A stretch of 64,000 nt of DNA from Cavia porcellus (Eukaryota > Chordata > Mammalia > Rodentia > Caviidae), in assembly GCF_034190915.1 (NCBI RefSeq), contig NW_026947690.1, forward strand, positions 124,001 to 188,000, read 5' to 3'. Each line of letters starts with the position of its first letter. Position 1 is the first letter of the stretch. Below the pieces are notes generated by a model, which was given only the letters and a program-made list of their open reading frames with translations, searched no databases and was not told the origin of the DNA. A program made the position numbers and the translations under genes. Shown piece by piece: positions 1-11,605 of this stretch.

Positions 1-529
1 ATTGCCACTGCATGTTTCCTGACCTCCCCATTCTGACCACCCCGCGGTGCTTTTCTCCATCCTACATTGCCACTCACTGCCTATCCTAATTCAGACCCTC
101 CGATTCACACCACCCCGTGATGTTTTTCTCACTCCTACTAGTGAATGTAATGTAACACACACCCATACAATGCGCACCACCCCGCGATGCTTTTCTCACT
201 CCTACTAGTGAATGTAATGTAACACATACCCATACATTGCGCACCACCGCGCGATGTTTTTCTCACTCCTACTAGTGAATGTAATGGAACACACACCCAT
301 ACAATGTGCACCACCCCGCGATGTTTTTCAGAAACCTATCCTGCATTGCCACTGCATGTTCCCTGACCTCCCCATGCTGACCACCACGCGGTGCCTTTCT
401 CCATCCTACATTGCCACTCACTGCCTATCCTAATGCAGACCCTCCAATTCACACATCCCCGTGATGTTTTTCTCACTCCTACTAGTGAATGTAATGTAAC
501 ACACACCCATACAATGCGCACCACCCGTC
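1..529 (+). repeat. Left edge: partial B, three A, then B and one A
   Basis: The window opens 25 bases into a B block that ends at 118, followed by A blocks at 119, 186 and 253, a B block at 320 and one A block at 463. From the A block at 186 onward the sequence is matched by 4252 onward at an offset of 4066 bp, including the shared variants ACATTGCGCACCACCGCGCG and AATGGAACACAC. The matching place upstream of 4252 has one A block fewer, so a 67-bp unit was gained or lost in one copy. Confidence 0.88.
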
Positions 530-1904
530 GATGTTTTTCAGAAACCTATCCTACATTGCCACTGCGTGTTCCCTGACCTCCCCATGCTGACCAAACCGCG
601 GCGCTTTTCTCCATTCTACATTGCCACTCACTGCCTATCCTAATTCAGACCCTCCGATTCACACTACCCCGTGATGTTTTTCTCACTCCTTCTAGTGAAT
701 GTAATGTAACACACACCCATACAATGCTCACCACCCCGCGATGTTTTTCTCACTCCTACTAGCGAATGTAATGTAACACACACCCATACAATGCTCACCA
801 CCCCGCAATGTTTTTCTCACTCCTACTAGTGAACGTAATGTAACACATACCCATACAATGCGCACCACCCCGCGATGTTTTTCAGAAACCTATCCTACAT
901 TGCCACTGCATGTTTCCTGACCTCCCCATTCTGACCACCCCTCGGTGCTTTTCTCCATCCTACATTGCCACTCACTGCCTATCCTAATTCAGACCCTCCG
1001 ATTCACACCACCCCGTGATGTTTTTCTCACTCCTACTAGTGAATGTAATGTAACACACACCCATACAATGCGCACCACCCGCGATTCTTTTCTCACTCCT
1101 ACTAGTGAATGTAATGTAACACATACCCATACTTTGCGCACCACCCCGCAATGTTTTTAAGAAACCTATCCTGCATTGCCACTGCGTGTTCCCTGACCTC
1201 CCCATGCTGACCACCCTGCGGTGCCTTTCTCCATCCTACATTGCCACTCAGTGACTATCCTAATGCAGACCCTCCGATTCACACATCCCCGTGATGTTTT
1301 TCTCACTCCTACTAGTGAATGTAATGTAACACACACCCATACAATGCGCACCACCCGTCGATGTTTTTCAGAAACCTATCCTACATTGCCACTGCGTGTT
1401 CCCTGACCTCCCCATGTTGACCACACCACGGTGCTTTTCTCCATCCTACATTGCCACTCACTGCAATTCCTAATTCAGACCCTCCGATTCACACCACCCC
1501 GTGATGTTTTTCTCACTCTTCTAGTGAATGTAATGTAACACACACCCAAACAATGCGCACCACCCCGCGATGTTTTTCAGAAACCTATCCTACATTGCCA
1601 CTGCATGTTCCCTGCCCTCCCCATGCTGACCACCGCGCAGTGCTTTTCTCCATCCTACATTGCCACTCACAGCCTATTCTAATTCAGACCCCCGATTCAC
1701 ACCACCCCGTGATGTTTTTCTCACTCCTACTAGTGAATGTAATGTAACACACACCCATACAATGCACACCACACCGTGATGTTTTTTCACTCCTACTAGT
1801 GAATGTAATGTAACACACTCCCATACAATGTGCACCACCCGTGATGTTTTTCTCACTCCTACTAGTGAATGTAACACACACCCGTACAATGCGCACCACC
1901 CCGC
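530..1904 (+). repeat. Higher-order repeat L, copy 1 (1375 bp)
   Basis: This copy has B starts at 530, 874, 1150, 1360 and 1569 with A numbers 3, 2, 1, 1 and 3. It is followed directly by copy 2 at an offset of exactly 1375 bp. Diagnostic variants include ACTACCCCGTG, a B block opening with TTTTTAAGAAACC at 1150, CACTGCAATTCCTAATT at 1462 and a one-base-shorter A with CACTCTTCTAG at 1503. The last A (1843) has lost one of the two AATGT units. The segment 186-1842 also reappears at 4252-5909. Confidence 0.9.
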
Positions 1905-3346
1905 GATGTTTTTCAGAAACCTATCCTACATTGCCACTGCGTGTTCCCTGACCTCCCCATGCTGACCAAACCGCGGTGCTTTTCTCCATCCTACATTGCC
2001 ACTCACTGCCTATCCTAATTCAGACCCTCCGATTCACACTACCCCGTGATGTTTTTCTCACTCCTTCTAGTGAATGTAATGTAACACACACCCATACAAT
2101 GCTCAGCACCCCGCGATGTTTTTCTCACTCCTACTAGCGAATGTAATGTAACACACACCCATACAATGCTCACCACCCCGCAATGTTTTTCTCACTCCTA
2201 CTAGTGAACGTAATGTAACACATACCCATACAATGCGCACCACCCCGCGATGTTTTTCAGAAACCTATCCTACATTGCCACTGCATGTTTCCTGACCTCT
2301 CCATTCTGACCACCCCTCGGTGCTTTTCTCCATCCTACATTGCCACTCACTGCCTATCCTAATTCAGACCCTCCGATTCACACCACCTCGTGATGTTTTT
2401 CTCACTCCTACTAGTGAATGTAATGTAACACACACCCATACAATGCGCACCACCCGCGATGCTTTTCTCACTCCTACTAGTGAATGTAATGTAACACATA
2501 CCCATACTTTGCGCACCACCCCGTGATGTTTTTAAGAAACCTATCCTGCATTGCCACTGCGTGTTCCCTGACCTCCCCATGCTGACCACCCCGCGGTGCC
2601 TTTCTCCATCCTACATTCCCACTCAGTGCCTATCCTAATGCAGACCCTCCGATTCACACATCCCCGTGATGTTTTTCTCACTCCTACTAGTGAATGTAAT
2701 GTAACACACACCCATACAATGCGCACCACCCGTCGATGTTTTTCAGAAACCTATCCTACATTGCCACTGCGTGTTCCCTGACCTCCCCATGCTGACCACA
2801 CCGCGGTGCTTTTCTCCATCCTACATTGCCACTCACTGCAATTCCTAATTCAGACCCTCCGATTCACACCACCCCGTGATGTTTTTCTCACTCTTCTAGT
2901 GAATGTAATGTAACACACACCCAAACAATGCGCACCACCCCGCGATGTTTTTCAGAAACCTATCCTACATTGCCACTGCATGTTCCCTGCCCTCCCCATG
3001 CTGACCACCGCGCAGTGCTTTTCTCCATCCTACATTGCCACTCACAGCCTATTCTAATTCAGACCCCCGATTGACACCACCCCGTGATGTTTTTCTCACT
3101 CCTACTAGTGAATGTAATGTAACACACACCCATACAATGCACACCACCCCGTGATGTTTTTTTCACTCCTACTAGTGAATGTAATGTAACACACTCCCAT
3201 ACAATGCGCACCACCCGTGATGTTTTTCTCACTCCTACTAGTGAATGTAATGTAACACACTCCCATACAATGCGCACCACCCGTGATGTTTTTCTCACTC
3301 CTACTTGTGAATGTAACACACACCCATACAATGCCCACCACCCGTC
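1905..3346 (+). repeat. Higher-order repeat L, copy 2
   Basis: This copy repeats the order of copy 1, with B starts at 1905, 2249, 2525, 2735 and 2944 and A numbers 3, 2, 1, 1 and 4. The last run has one more A block than copy 1, with near-duplicate A blocks at 3153, 3219 and 3285 carrying ACACTCCCATAC. The terminal A at 3285 has the same five-base loss of one AATGT unit as copy 1, so that deletion is older than the duplication. Confidence 0.9.
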
Positions 3347-4595
3347 GATGTTTTTCAGAAAGCTATCCTACATTGCCAATGCGTGTTCCCAGACCTACCC
3401 ATGCTGACCAACCCGCGGTGCTTTTCTCCATCCTACATTGCCACTCACTGCCTATCCTAATTCAGAACCTACGATTCACACCACCCCGTGATATTTTTCT
3501 CACTTCTACTAGTGAATGTAACGTAACACACACCCATACAATGCGCACCACCCCACGATGTTTTTCAGAAACCTATCCTACATTGCCACTGCATGTTCCC
3601 TGCCCTCCCCATGCTGACCACCCTGCGGTGCTTTTCTCCATGCTACATTGCCACTCACTGCCTATCCTAATTCAGACCCTCTGATTCACACCACCCCGTG
3701 ATGTTTTTCTCACTCCTACTAGTGAAAGTAATGTAACACACACCCATACAATGCGCACCACACCGCGATGTTTTTCTCACTCCTACTAGTGAATGTAATG
3801 TAACACACACCCATACAATGCGCACCACCCCACGATGTTCTTCAGAAACCTATCCTACTTTGCCACTGCATGTTCCTGGACCTCCACATACTGACCACCC
3901 CGCGGTGCTTTTCTCCATCCTACATTGCCACTCACTGCGTATCCTAATTCAGACCCTCCGATTCACACCACCCGGTGATGTTTTTCTCACTCCTACTACT
4001 GAATGTAATGTAACACACACCCAAACAATGCGCACCACTCCGCGATGTTTTTCTCACTCCTATTAGTGAATGTAATGTTACACACCCATACAATGCGCAC
4101 CACCCCGCGATGTTTTTCAGAAACCTATCCTACATTGCCACTGCATGTTTCCTGACCTCCCCATTCTGACCACCCAGCGGTGCTTTTCTCCATCCTACAT
4201 TGCCACTCACTGCCTATCCTAATTCAGACCCTCCGATTCACACCACCCCGTGACGTTTTTCTCACTCCTACTAGTGAATGTAATGTAACACATACCCATA
4301 CATTGCGCACCACCGCGCGATGTTTTTCTCACTCCTACTAGTGAATGTAATGGAACACACACCCATACAATGTGCACCACCCCGCGATGTTTTTCAGAAA
4401 CCTATCCTGCATTGCCACTGCATGTTCCCTGACCTCCCCATGCTGACCACCACGCGGTGCCTTTCTCCATCCTACATTGCCACTCACTGCCTATCCTAAT
4501 GCAGACCCTCCAATTCAAACATCCCCGTGATGTTTTTCTCACTCCTACTAGTGAATGTAATGTAACACACACCCATACAATGCGCACCACCCGTC
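3347..4595 (+). repeat. Linker between L copies 2 and 3
   Basis: This stretch has B starts at 3347, 3557, 3834, 4109 and 4386 with A numbers 1, 2, 2, 2 and 1. The B at 3834 is the variant with GATGTTCTTCAG, CTACTTTGCC and TTCCTGGACC, followed by the linked A pair described at 11141. The part from 4252 on belongs to the 4066-bp copy of the left edge. Confidence 0.87.
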
Positions 4596-6109
4596 GATGT
4601 TTTTCAGAAACCTATCCTACATTGCCACTGCGTGTTCCCTGACCTCCCCATGATGACCAAACCGTGGTGCTTTTCTCCATCCTACATTGCCACTCACTGC
4701 CTATCCTAATTCAGACCCTCCGATTCACACTACCCCGTGATGTTTTTCTCACTCCTTCTAGTGAATGTAATGTAACACACACCCATACAATGCTCAGCAC
4801 CCCGCAATGTTTTTCTCACTTCTACTAGCGAATGTAATGTAACACACACCCATACAATGCTCACCACCCCGCAATGTTTTTCTCACTCCTACTAGTGAAC
4901 GTAATGTAACACATACCCATACAATGCGCACCACCCCGCGATGTTTTTCAGAAACCTATCCTACATTGCCACTGCATGTTTCCTGACCTCCCCATTCTGA
5001 CCACCCATCGGTGCTTTTCTCCATCCTACATTGCCACTCACTGCCTATCCTAATTCAGACCCTCCGATTCACACCTCCTCGTGATGTTTTTCTCACTCCT
5101 ACTAGTGAATGTAATGTAACACACACCCATACAATGCGCACCACCCGCGATTCTTTTCTCACTCCTACTAGTGAATGTAATGTAACACATACCCATACTT
5201 TGCGCACCACCCCGCGATGTTTTTAAGAAACCTATCTTGCATTGCCACTGCGTGTTCCCTGACCTCCCCATGCTGACCACCCCGCGGTGCCTTTCTCCAT
5301 CCTACATTGCCACTCAGTGCCTATCCTAATGCAGACCCTCCGATTCACACATCCCCGTGATGTTTTTCTCACTCCTACTAGTGAATGTAATGTAACACAC
5401 ACCCATACAATGCGCACCACCCGTCGATGTTTTTCAGAAACCTAACCTACATTGCCACTGCGTGTTCCCTGACCTCCCCATGCTGACCACACCGCGGTGC
5501 TTTTCTCCATCCTACATTGCCACTCACTGCAATTCCTAATTCAGACCCTCCGATTCACACCACCCCGTGATGTTTTTCTCACTCTTCTAGTGAATGTAAT
5601 GTAACACACACCCAAACAATGCGCACCACCCCGCGATGTTTTTCAGAAACGTATCCTACATTGCCACTGCATGTTCCCTGCCCTCCCCATGCTGACCACC
5701 GCGCAGTGCTTTTCTCCATCCTACATTGCCACTCACAGCCTATTCTAATTCAGACCCCCGATTCACACCACCCCGTGATGTTTTTCTCACTCCTACTAGT
5801 GAATGTAATGTAACACATACCCATACAATGCACACCACCCCGTGATGTTTTTTTCACTCCTACTAGTGAATGTAATGTAACACACTCCCATACAATGCGC
5901 ACCAACCGTGATGTTTTTCTCACTCCTACTAGTGAATGTAATGTAACACACTCCCATACAATGCGCACCACCCGTGATGTTTTTCTCACTCCTACTAGTG
6001 AATGTAATGTAACACACACCCATACAATGGGCACCACACCGCGATGTTTTTCTCACTCCTACTAGTGAATGTAATGTAAAACACACCCATACCATGCGCA
6101 CCACCCCGC
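4596..6109 (+). repeat. Higher-order repeat L, copy 3
   Basis: B starts at 4596, 4940, 5216, 5426 and 5635 with A numbers 3, 2, 1, 1 and 5 match copy 1 at an offset of 4066 bp and copy 2 at 2691 bp. The final A run has grown to five blocks (5777, 5844, 5910, 5976, 6043). The five-base loss seen at the end of copies 1 and 2 is absent from the corresponding A at 5976. The three copies therefore show stepwise growth of the last A run: three, four and five. Confidence 0.89.
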
Positions 6110-8180
6110 GATGTTCTTCAGAAACCTATCCTACTTTGCCACTGCATGTTCCTGGACCTCCCCATGCTGACCCCCCCGCGATGCTTTTCTTCATCCTTCT
6201 TTGCCACTCACTGCGTATCCTAATTCAGACCCTCCGATTCACACCAACCCATGACGTTTTTTTCACTCCTACTATTGAATGTAATGTAACACACACCCAA
6301 ACAATGCGCACCACTCCGCGATGTTTTTCTCACTCCTATTAGTGAAGGTAATATTACACACCCGTACAATGCGCACCACGCCGCGATGTTTTTCAGAAAC
6401 CTATCCTACATTGCCACTGCATATTCCCTGACCTCCCCATGCTGACAAACCCGCGGTGCTTGTCTCCATCCTACATTGCCACTCACTGCCTATCCTAATT
6501 CAGACACTCCAATTCACACCACCCCGTGATGTTTTTCACACTCCTACTATTGAATGTAATGTAACAGACACCCATACAATGCGCACCACACTGCGATGTT
6601 TTTTAGAAACCTATGCTACATTGCCACTGCATGTTCCTTGCCCTCCCCATGCTGACCACCCCGCGGTGCTTTTCTCCATCCTACATTGCCCCTCACTGCC
6701 TATCCTAATTCAGACCCTCCGATTCACTCCACCCCGTGATGTTTTTCTCACTCCTACTAGTGAATGTAATGTAACACACACCCATACAATGCGCACCACC
6801 CCGTGATGTTTTTCTCACTCCTACTAGTGAATGTAATGTAACACACACCCATACAATGCGCACCACACCGTGATGTTTTTCTCACTCCTCCTAGTGAATG
6901 TAATGTAACACACATCCATACAATGCGCACCACCCCGTGATGTTTTTCACACTCCTACTACTGAATGTAATGTAACAACACCCATACAATGCGCACCACC
7001 CCCCATGATTTTCTCACTCCTACTAGTGAATGTAATGTAACACAGACCCATAAATGCGCACCACCCCGCGATATTTTTCAGAAACCTATCCTACATTGCC
7101 ACTGCATGTTCCTTGACCACCCCATCCGGACCACCCGGCGGTGCTTTTCTCCATCTTACATTGCCACTCACTGCCTAACCTAATTCAGACCCTCCGATTC
7201 ATACATCCCCGTGATGTTTTTCTCACTCCTACTAGTGAATGTAATGTAACACACACCCATACAATGCGCACCACACCGCGATGTTTTTTAGAATCCTATC
7301 CTACATTGCCACTGCATGTTCCTTGCGCTCCCCATGCTGACCACCCCGCGGTCCTTTTCTCCATCCTACATTGCCACTCACTGCCTATCCTAATTCAGAC
7401 CCTCCGATTCACACCACCCCGTTTTTCTCACTCCTACTAGTGAATGTAATGTAACACACACCCATACAATGCGCACCAACCCGCGATGTTTTTCTCACAC
7501 CTACTAGTGAATGTAATGTAACACACATCCATAGAATGCGCACCACCCCGCGATGTTTTTCAGAAACCTATCCTACATTGCCACTGCATGTTCCCTGACT
7601 TCCCCATCCTGAACACCCCGCGTTGCTTTTCTCCATGCTACATTGCCACTCACTGCCTATCCTAATTCAACCCTCCGATTCACACATCCCCGTGATGTTT
7701 TTCTCACTCCTACTAGTGAATGTAATGTAACACACACCCATACAATGCGCACCACCTGTCGATGTTTTTCAGAAACCTATCCTACATTGCCACTGCGTGT
7801 TCCCTGACCTCCGCATGCTGACCACACCGCGGTGCTTTTCTCCATCCTACATTGGCACTCACTGCTTATCCTAATTCAGACCCTCCGATTCACACCACCC
7901 CGTGATGTTTTTCTCACTCCTTCTAGTGAATGTAATGTAAAAAACACCCATACAATGCTCACCACCCCGCGATGTTTTTCTCACTTCTACTAGTGAATGT
8001 AATGTAACACACACCCATACAATGCGCACCACCCCGCAATGTTTTTCAGAAACCCATCCTACATTGCCACTGCATGTTCCCTGACCTCCCTATGCTGACC
8101 ACACCGCGGTGCTTGTCTCCATCCTACATTGCCACTCACAGCCTATCCTAATTCAGACCCTCCGATTCACACCACCCCGT

Positions 8181-8646
8181 GATGTTTTTCTCACTACTAC
8201 TAGTGAATGTAATGTAACACACACCCATACAATGCACACCACCCCGTGATGTTTTTCTCACTCCTACTAGTGAATGTAATGTAACACACACCCATACAAT
8301 GCGCACCACACCGCGATGATTTTCTCACTCCTAGTAGTGACTCTAATGTAACACACACCCATACAATGCGCACCACCCCGCGATGTTTTACTCACTCCTA
8401 CTAATGAATATAATGTAACACACACCCATACAATGTGCACCACTCTGTGATGTTTTTCTCAATCTTACTAGTGAATGTAATGTAACACACACACATACAA
8501 TGCGCACCACCCCGCGATGTTTTGCTCACTCCTACTAGTGAATGTAATGTAACACACACCAAACAATGCGCACCACTCCGCGATGTTTTTCTCACTCCTA
8601 TTAGTGAAGGTAATGTTACACACCCGTACAATGCGCACCACCCCGC
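8181..8646 (+). repeat. Seven-block A run
   Basis: Seven A blocks lie in a row at 8181, 8248, 8315, 8382, 8449, 8516 and 8582 before the next B at 8647. Together with the run at 11141 this is the longest A expansion in the window. The blocks are not copies of each other, carrying variants such as AGTGACTCTAATG and CTAATGAATATAATG. The run was therefore not made by one recent slippage event. The last two are the linked pair ending in the 65-bp A form. Confidence 0.9.
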
Positions 8647-10097
8647 GATGTTTTTCAGAAACCTATCCTGCATTGCCACTGCATGTTCCCTGACTTCCCC
8701 ATGCTGACCACCCCGCGGTGCTTTTCTCCATCCTACATTGCCCCTCACTGCTTATCCTAATGCAGACCCTCCGATTCACACCACCCCTTGATGTTTTTCT
8801 CACTCCCACTAGTGAATGTAATGTAACATACATCCATACAATGCGCACCACCCTGCGATGTTTTTCAGAAACCTATCCTATATTGCCACTGCATGTTCCC
8901 TGACCTCCCCATGCTGACCACGCCGCCGTGCTTTTCTCCATCCTACATTACCACTCACTGCCTATCCTAATTCAGACCCCCCGACTCACACCAACCCGTG
9001 ATGTTTTTCTCACTCCTACTAGTGAATGTAATGTAACACACACCCATACAATGCACACCACTCCATGATGTTTTTCTCACTCCTACTAGTGAATGTAATG
9101 TAAAACACACACATACAATTCCCACCACCCCGTGATGTTTTTTTCACTCCTACTAGTGAATGTAATGCAACACACACCCATACAATGCACAACACCCCGG
9201 GATGTTTTTCTCTCACCTACTAGTGAATGTAATGTAACACACACCCATACAATGCGCACCCACCCGCGATGTTGTTCAGAAACCTATCCTACATTGCCAC
9301 TGCATGTTCCCTGACCTCCCCATGCTGACCACCCCTAGGTGCTTTTCTCCATCCTACATTGCCACTCACTGCCGATCCTAATTCAGACCCTCGATTCACA
9401 CCACCCCGTGATGTTTTTCTCACTCCTACTAGTGAATGTAATGTAACACACACCCATACAATGCGCACCACCCCACGATGTTTTTCTCAATATTACTAGT
9501 GAATGTAATGTAACACACACCCATACAATGCGCACCACCCCGCGATGTTTTTCTCACTCCTACTAGTTAATGTAATGTAACACACATCCATACAATGCGC
9601 ACCCCCCCGCGATGTTTTTCAGAAACCTATCCTACATTGACACTGCATGTTCCCTGACCTCCCCATGCTGACCACCCCGCGGTGCTTTTCTCCATCCTAC
9701 ATCGCCACTCACTGCCTATCCTAATGCAGACCCTCCGGTTCACACCACCCGTGATGTTTTTCTCACTCCTTACTATTGAATGTAATGTAACACACACCCA
9801 TGCAATGCGCACCACACCGCGATGTTTTTCTCACTCCTACTAGTGAATGTAATGTAACACACACCCATACAATGCGCACCCCCCCGCGATGTTTTTCACA
9901 ATCCTATCCTACATTGCCACTGCATGTTCCTTGACCTCCCCATGCTGACCAACCCGCGGTGCTTTTCTCCATCCTACATTGCCACTCACTGCCTATCCTA
10001 ATTAATACCCTCCGGTTCACACCACCCGTGATGTTTTTCTCACTCCTTACTAGTGAATGTAATGTAACACACACCCATACAATGTGCACCACCCCGC

Positions 10098-10168
10098 GAT
10101 GTTTTTCAGAAACCTATCCTACATTGCCACTGCATGTTCCCTGACCTCCCCATGCTGACCACCCCGCG
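10098..10168 (+). repeat. Reference B1 half-block (71 bp)
   Basis: B1 is the first half of the 143-bp B block. It shares the opening GATGTTTTTC with A, then diverges into AGAAACCT, the 16-bp core ATCCTACATTGCCACT also found in B2, the segment GCATGTTCCCTGACC and the closing CACCACCCCG plus CG. The junction to B2 usually reads CCGCGG. B1 is always followed directly by B2 wherever I checked, so the two behave as one unit. Common variants are GCGTGTTCC, TTTCCTGACC with CCATTCTG, and a CTACTTTGCC form with TTCCTGGACC. Confidence 0.94.
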
Positions 10169-10240
10169 GTGCTTTTCTCCATCCTACATTGTCACTCACT
10201 GCCTATCCTAATTAAGACCCTCATATTCACACCACCCCGT
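10169..10240 (+). repeat. Reference B2 half-block (72 bp)
   Basis: B2 opens with GTGCTTTTCTCC, a diverged form of the shared block start, then carries the 16-bp core ATCCTACATTGCCACT (this copy has GTCACT), CACTGCCTATCCTAATTCAG, ACCCTCCGATTCA and the closing CACCACCCCG followed by T. The B2-to-A junction is nearly always CCCCGTGATG, while the junctions A-to-B1 and B1-to-B2 are mostly CCCCGCG. B1 and B2 look like an old tandem duplication that became locked together, because the core and both ends align while the spacers do not. Confidence 0.93.
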
Positions 10241-10307
10241 GATGTTTTTCTCACTCCTACTAGTGAATGTAATGTTACACACACACATACAATGCGCACC
10301 ACCCCGG
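10241..10307 (+). repeat. Reference A block (67 bp)
   Basis: This is a near-consensus A block in a clean part of the array. It opens with GATGTTTTTCTCACTCC, continues through CTACTAGTGAATG, a tandem pair of AATGT, an ACACAC tract and CATACAATGCG, and closes with CACCACCCCG. It contains the palindrome ACTAGT inside a dyad, TCACT-6 nt-AGTGA. The start phase is my choice, set at the sequence shared by all blocks. A occurs about 494 times as runs of one to seven. Recurrent variants include a 65-bp form with TATTAGTG and GTTACACACCCG, and forms with AGCCAATG, TAGGGAATG or TAGTTAATG that mark particular higher-order modules. Confidence 0.95.
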
Positions 10308-10997
10308 GGTATTTTTCAGAAACCTATCCGACATTGTCACTGCATGTTCCCTGACCTCCCCATGCTGACCACCACTCGGTGCTTTTCTACATCCTACATT
10401 GCCACTCACTGCCTATCCTAATTCAGACCCTCCGATTCACACCACCCCGTGATGTTTTTCTCACTCCTACTAGTGAATGTAATGTAACACACACCCATAC
10501 AATGCGCACCACCCCGCGATGTTTTTCAGAAACCTATCCTACATTGCCACTGCATGTTCCCTGACCTCCCCATGCTGACCACCCCACGGTGCTTTTCTCC
10601 ATCCTACATTGCCACTCACTTCCTATCCTAATTCAGACACTCCGATTCACACAACCCCGTGATGTTTTTCTCACTCCTACTAGAGAATGTAATGTAACAC
10701 ACACACCCATACAATGCACACCACCCTGTGATGTTTTTCTCACTCCTACTAGTGAATGTAATGTAACACACACACATACAATGTGCACCACCCCGTGATG
10801 TTTTTCTCACACCTACTAGTGAATGTAATGTAACACACACCCATACAATGCGCACCACCCCATGATGTTTTTCTCACTCCTACTAGTGAATGTAATGTAA
10901 CACAAACCCATACAATGCGCACCACACCGCGATGTTTTTCTCACTCCTACAAGTGAATGTAATGTAACACACACCCATACAATGCGCACCACCCCGC

Positions 10998-11140
10998 GAT
11001 GTTCTTCAGAAACCTATCCTACTTTGCTACTGCATGTTCCTGGACCTCCCCATGCTGACCACCCTGCGATGCTTTTCTTCATCCTACTTTGCCACTCACT
11101 GCGTATCCTAATTCAGACCCTCCGATTCACACCACCCCAT
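10998..11140 (+). repeat. B variant Bt (CTACTTTGCC type)
   Basis: This B block begins GATGTTCTTCAG rather than GATGTTTTTCAG and carries CTACTTTGCTACTGC, TTCCTGGACC and, in B2, GATGCTTTTC, CTACTTTGCC and CTGCGTATCC. The same combination of variants occurs at 6110, 26509, 29544, 32721, 35899, 37426, 41567, 47788, 49315, 52350, 55527, 61754 and 63270, with close relatives at 3834 and 12361 and the GATGTACTT form at 30374, 42397, 45441, 53180 and 56357. It is a stable B subfamily spread over the whole window. Confidence 0.88.
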
Positions 11141-11272
11141 GATGTTTTTCTCACTCCTACTTGTGAATGTAATGTAACACACACCCAAACAATGCGCACC
11201 ACTCCGCGATGTTTTTCTCACTCCTATTAGTGAATGTAATGTTACACACCCGTACAATGCGCACCACCCCGT
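11141..11272 (+). repeat. Linked A pair with the 65-bp A form
   Basis: Two A blocks travel together. The first ends in ACACCCAAACAATGCGCACC followed by ACTCCG. The second has CTCCTATTAGTGAATG and GTTACACACCCGTAC and is two bases short (65 bp). The same pair is found at 3977, 6253, 8516, 11474, 12504, 14399, 27616, 31767, 34945, 38533, 40613, 43791, 46834, 50422, 54573 and 61897. The pair survives in both the divergent left part and the homogenised right part, so the linkage is old. Confidence 0.87.
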
Positions 11273-11605
11273 GATGTTTTTCTCACTCCTACTAGTGACT
11301 GTAATGTAACACACAAACATACAATGCGCACCACCCCGCAATGTTTTTCTCACTCCTACTAGTGACTGTAATGTAACACACACCCATACAATGCGCACCA
11401 CCCCGCGATGTATTTCTCACTCCTACTAGTGACTGTAATGTAACACACACCCATACAATGCGCACCACCCCGTGATGTTTTTCTCACTCCTACTAATGAA
11501 TGTAATGTAACACACACCCAAACAATGCGCACCACTCCGCGATATTTTTCTCACTCCTATTAGTGAATGTAATGTTACACACCCGTACAATGCGCACCAC
11601 CCCGC
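11141..11605 (+). repeat. Seven-block A run, second example
   Basis: A blocks at 11141, 11208, 11273, 11340, 11407, 11474 and 11541 precede the B at 11606. The linked pair occurs twice in this run (11141/11208 and 11474/11541). The three blocks between carry AGTGACTGTAATG. This suggests a local duplication of part of the run by unequal exchange. Confidence 0.88.

Larger units (their letters stand above)
9888..10517 (+). repeat. Three successive 210-bp B+A units
   Basis: Three B blocks start at 9888, 10098 and 10308, each followed by a single A block, giving three exact 210-bp cycles. The first cycle is 142 plus 68 bp, with a one-base deletion in B compensated by one extra T in A (CTCCTTACTAG). 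This is the simplest form of the array and probably its ancestral period. The 210-bp length is a multiple of three, which explains why the same short open frames recur here at 210-bp spacing. Confidence 0.92.

Noticed and set aside
3283..3684. Open frame of 133 codons
   Set aside because: It runs through consecutive repeat blocks, and copies of the same blocks elsewhere are broken by stops.
5796..6104. Minus-strand open frames made of repeated TSRSEKNITG-like peptides
   Set aside because: They arise from runs of A blocks read on the minus strand. Length follows the number of A blocks and changes with each 67-bp step, so there is no stable product.
10700..10712. CA microsatellite
   Set aside because: The ACACAC tract is part of every A block; the longer forms here and near 12200 are two- to four-base slippage variants.
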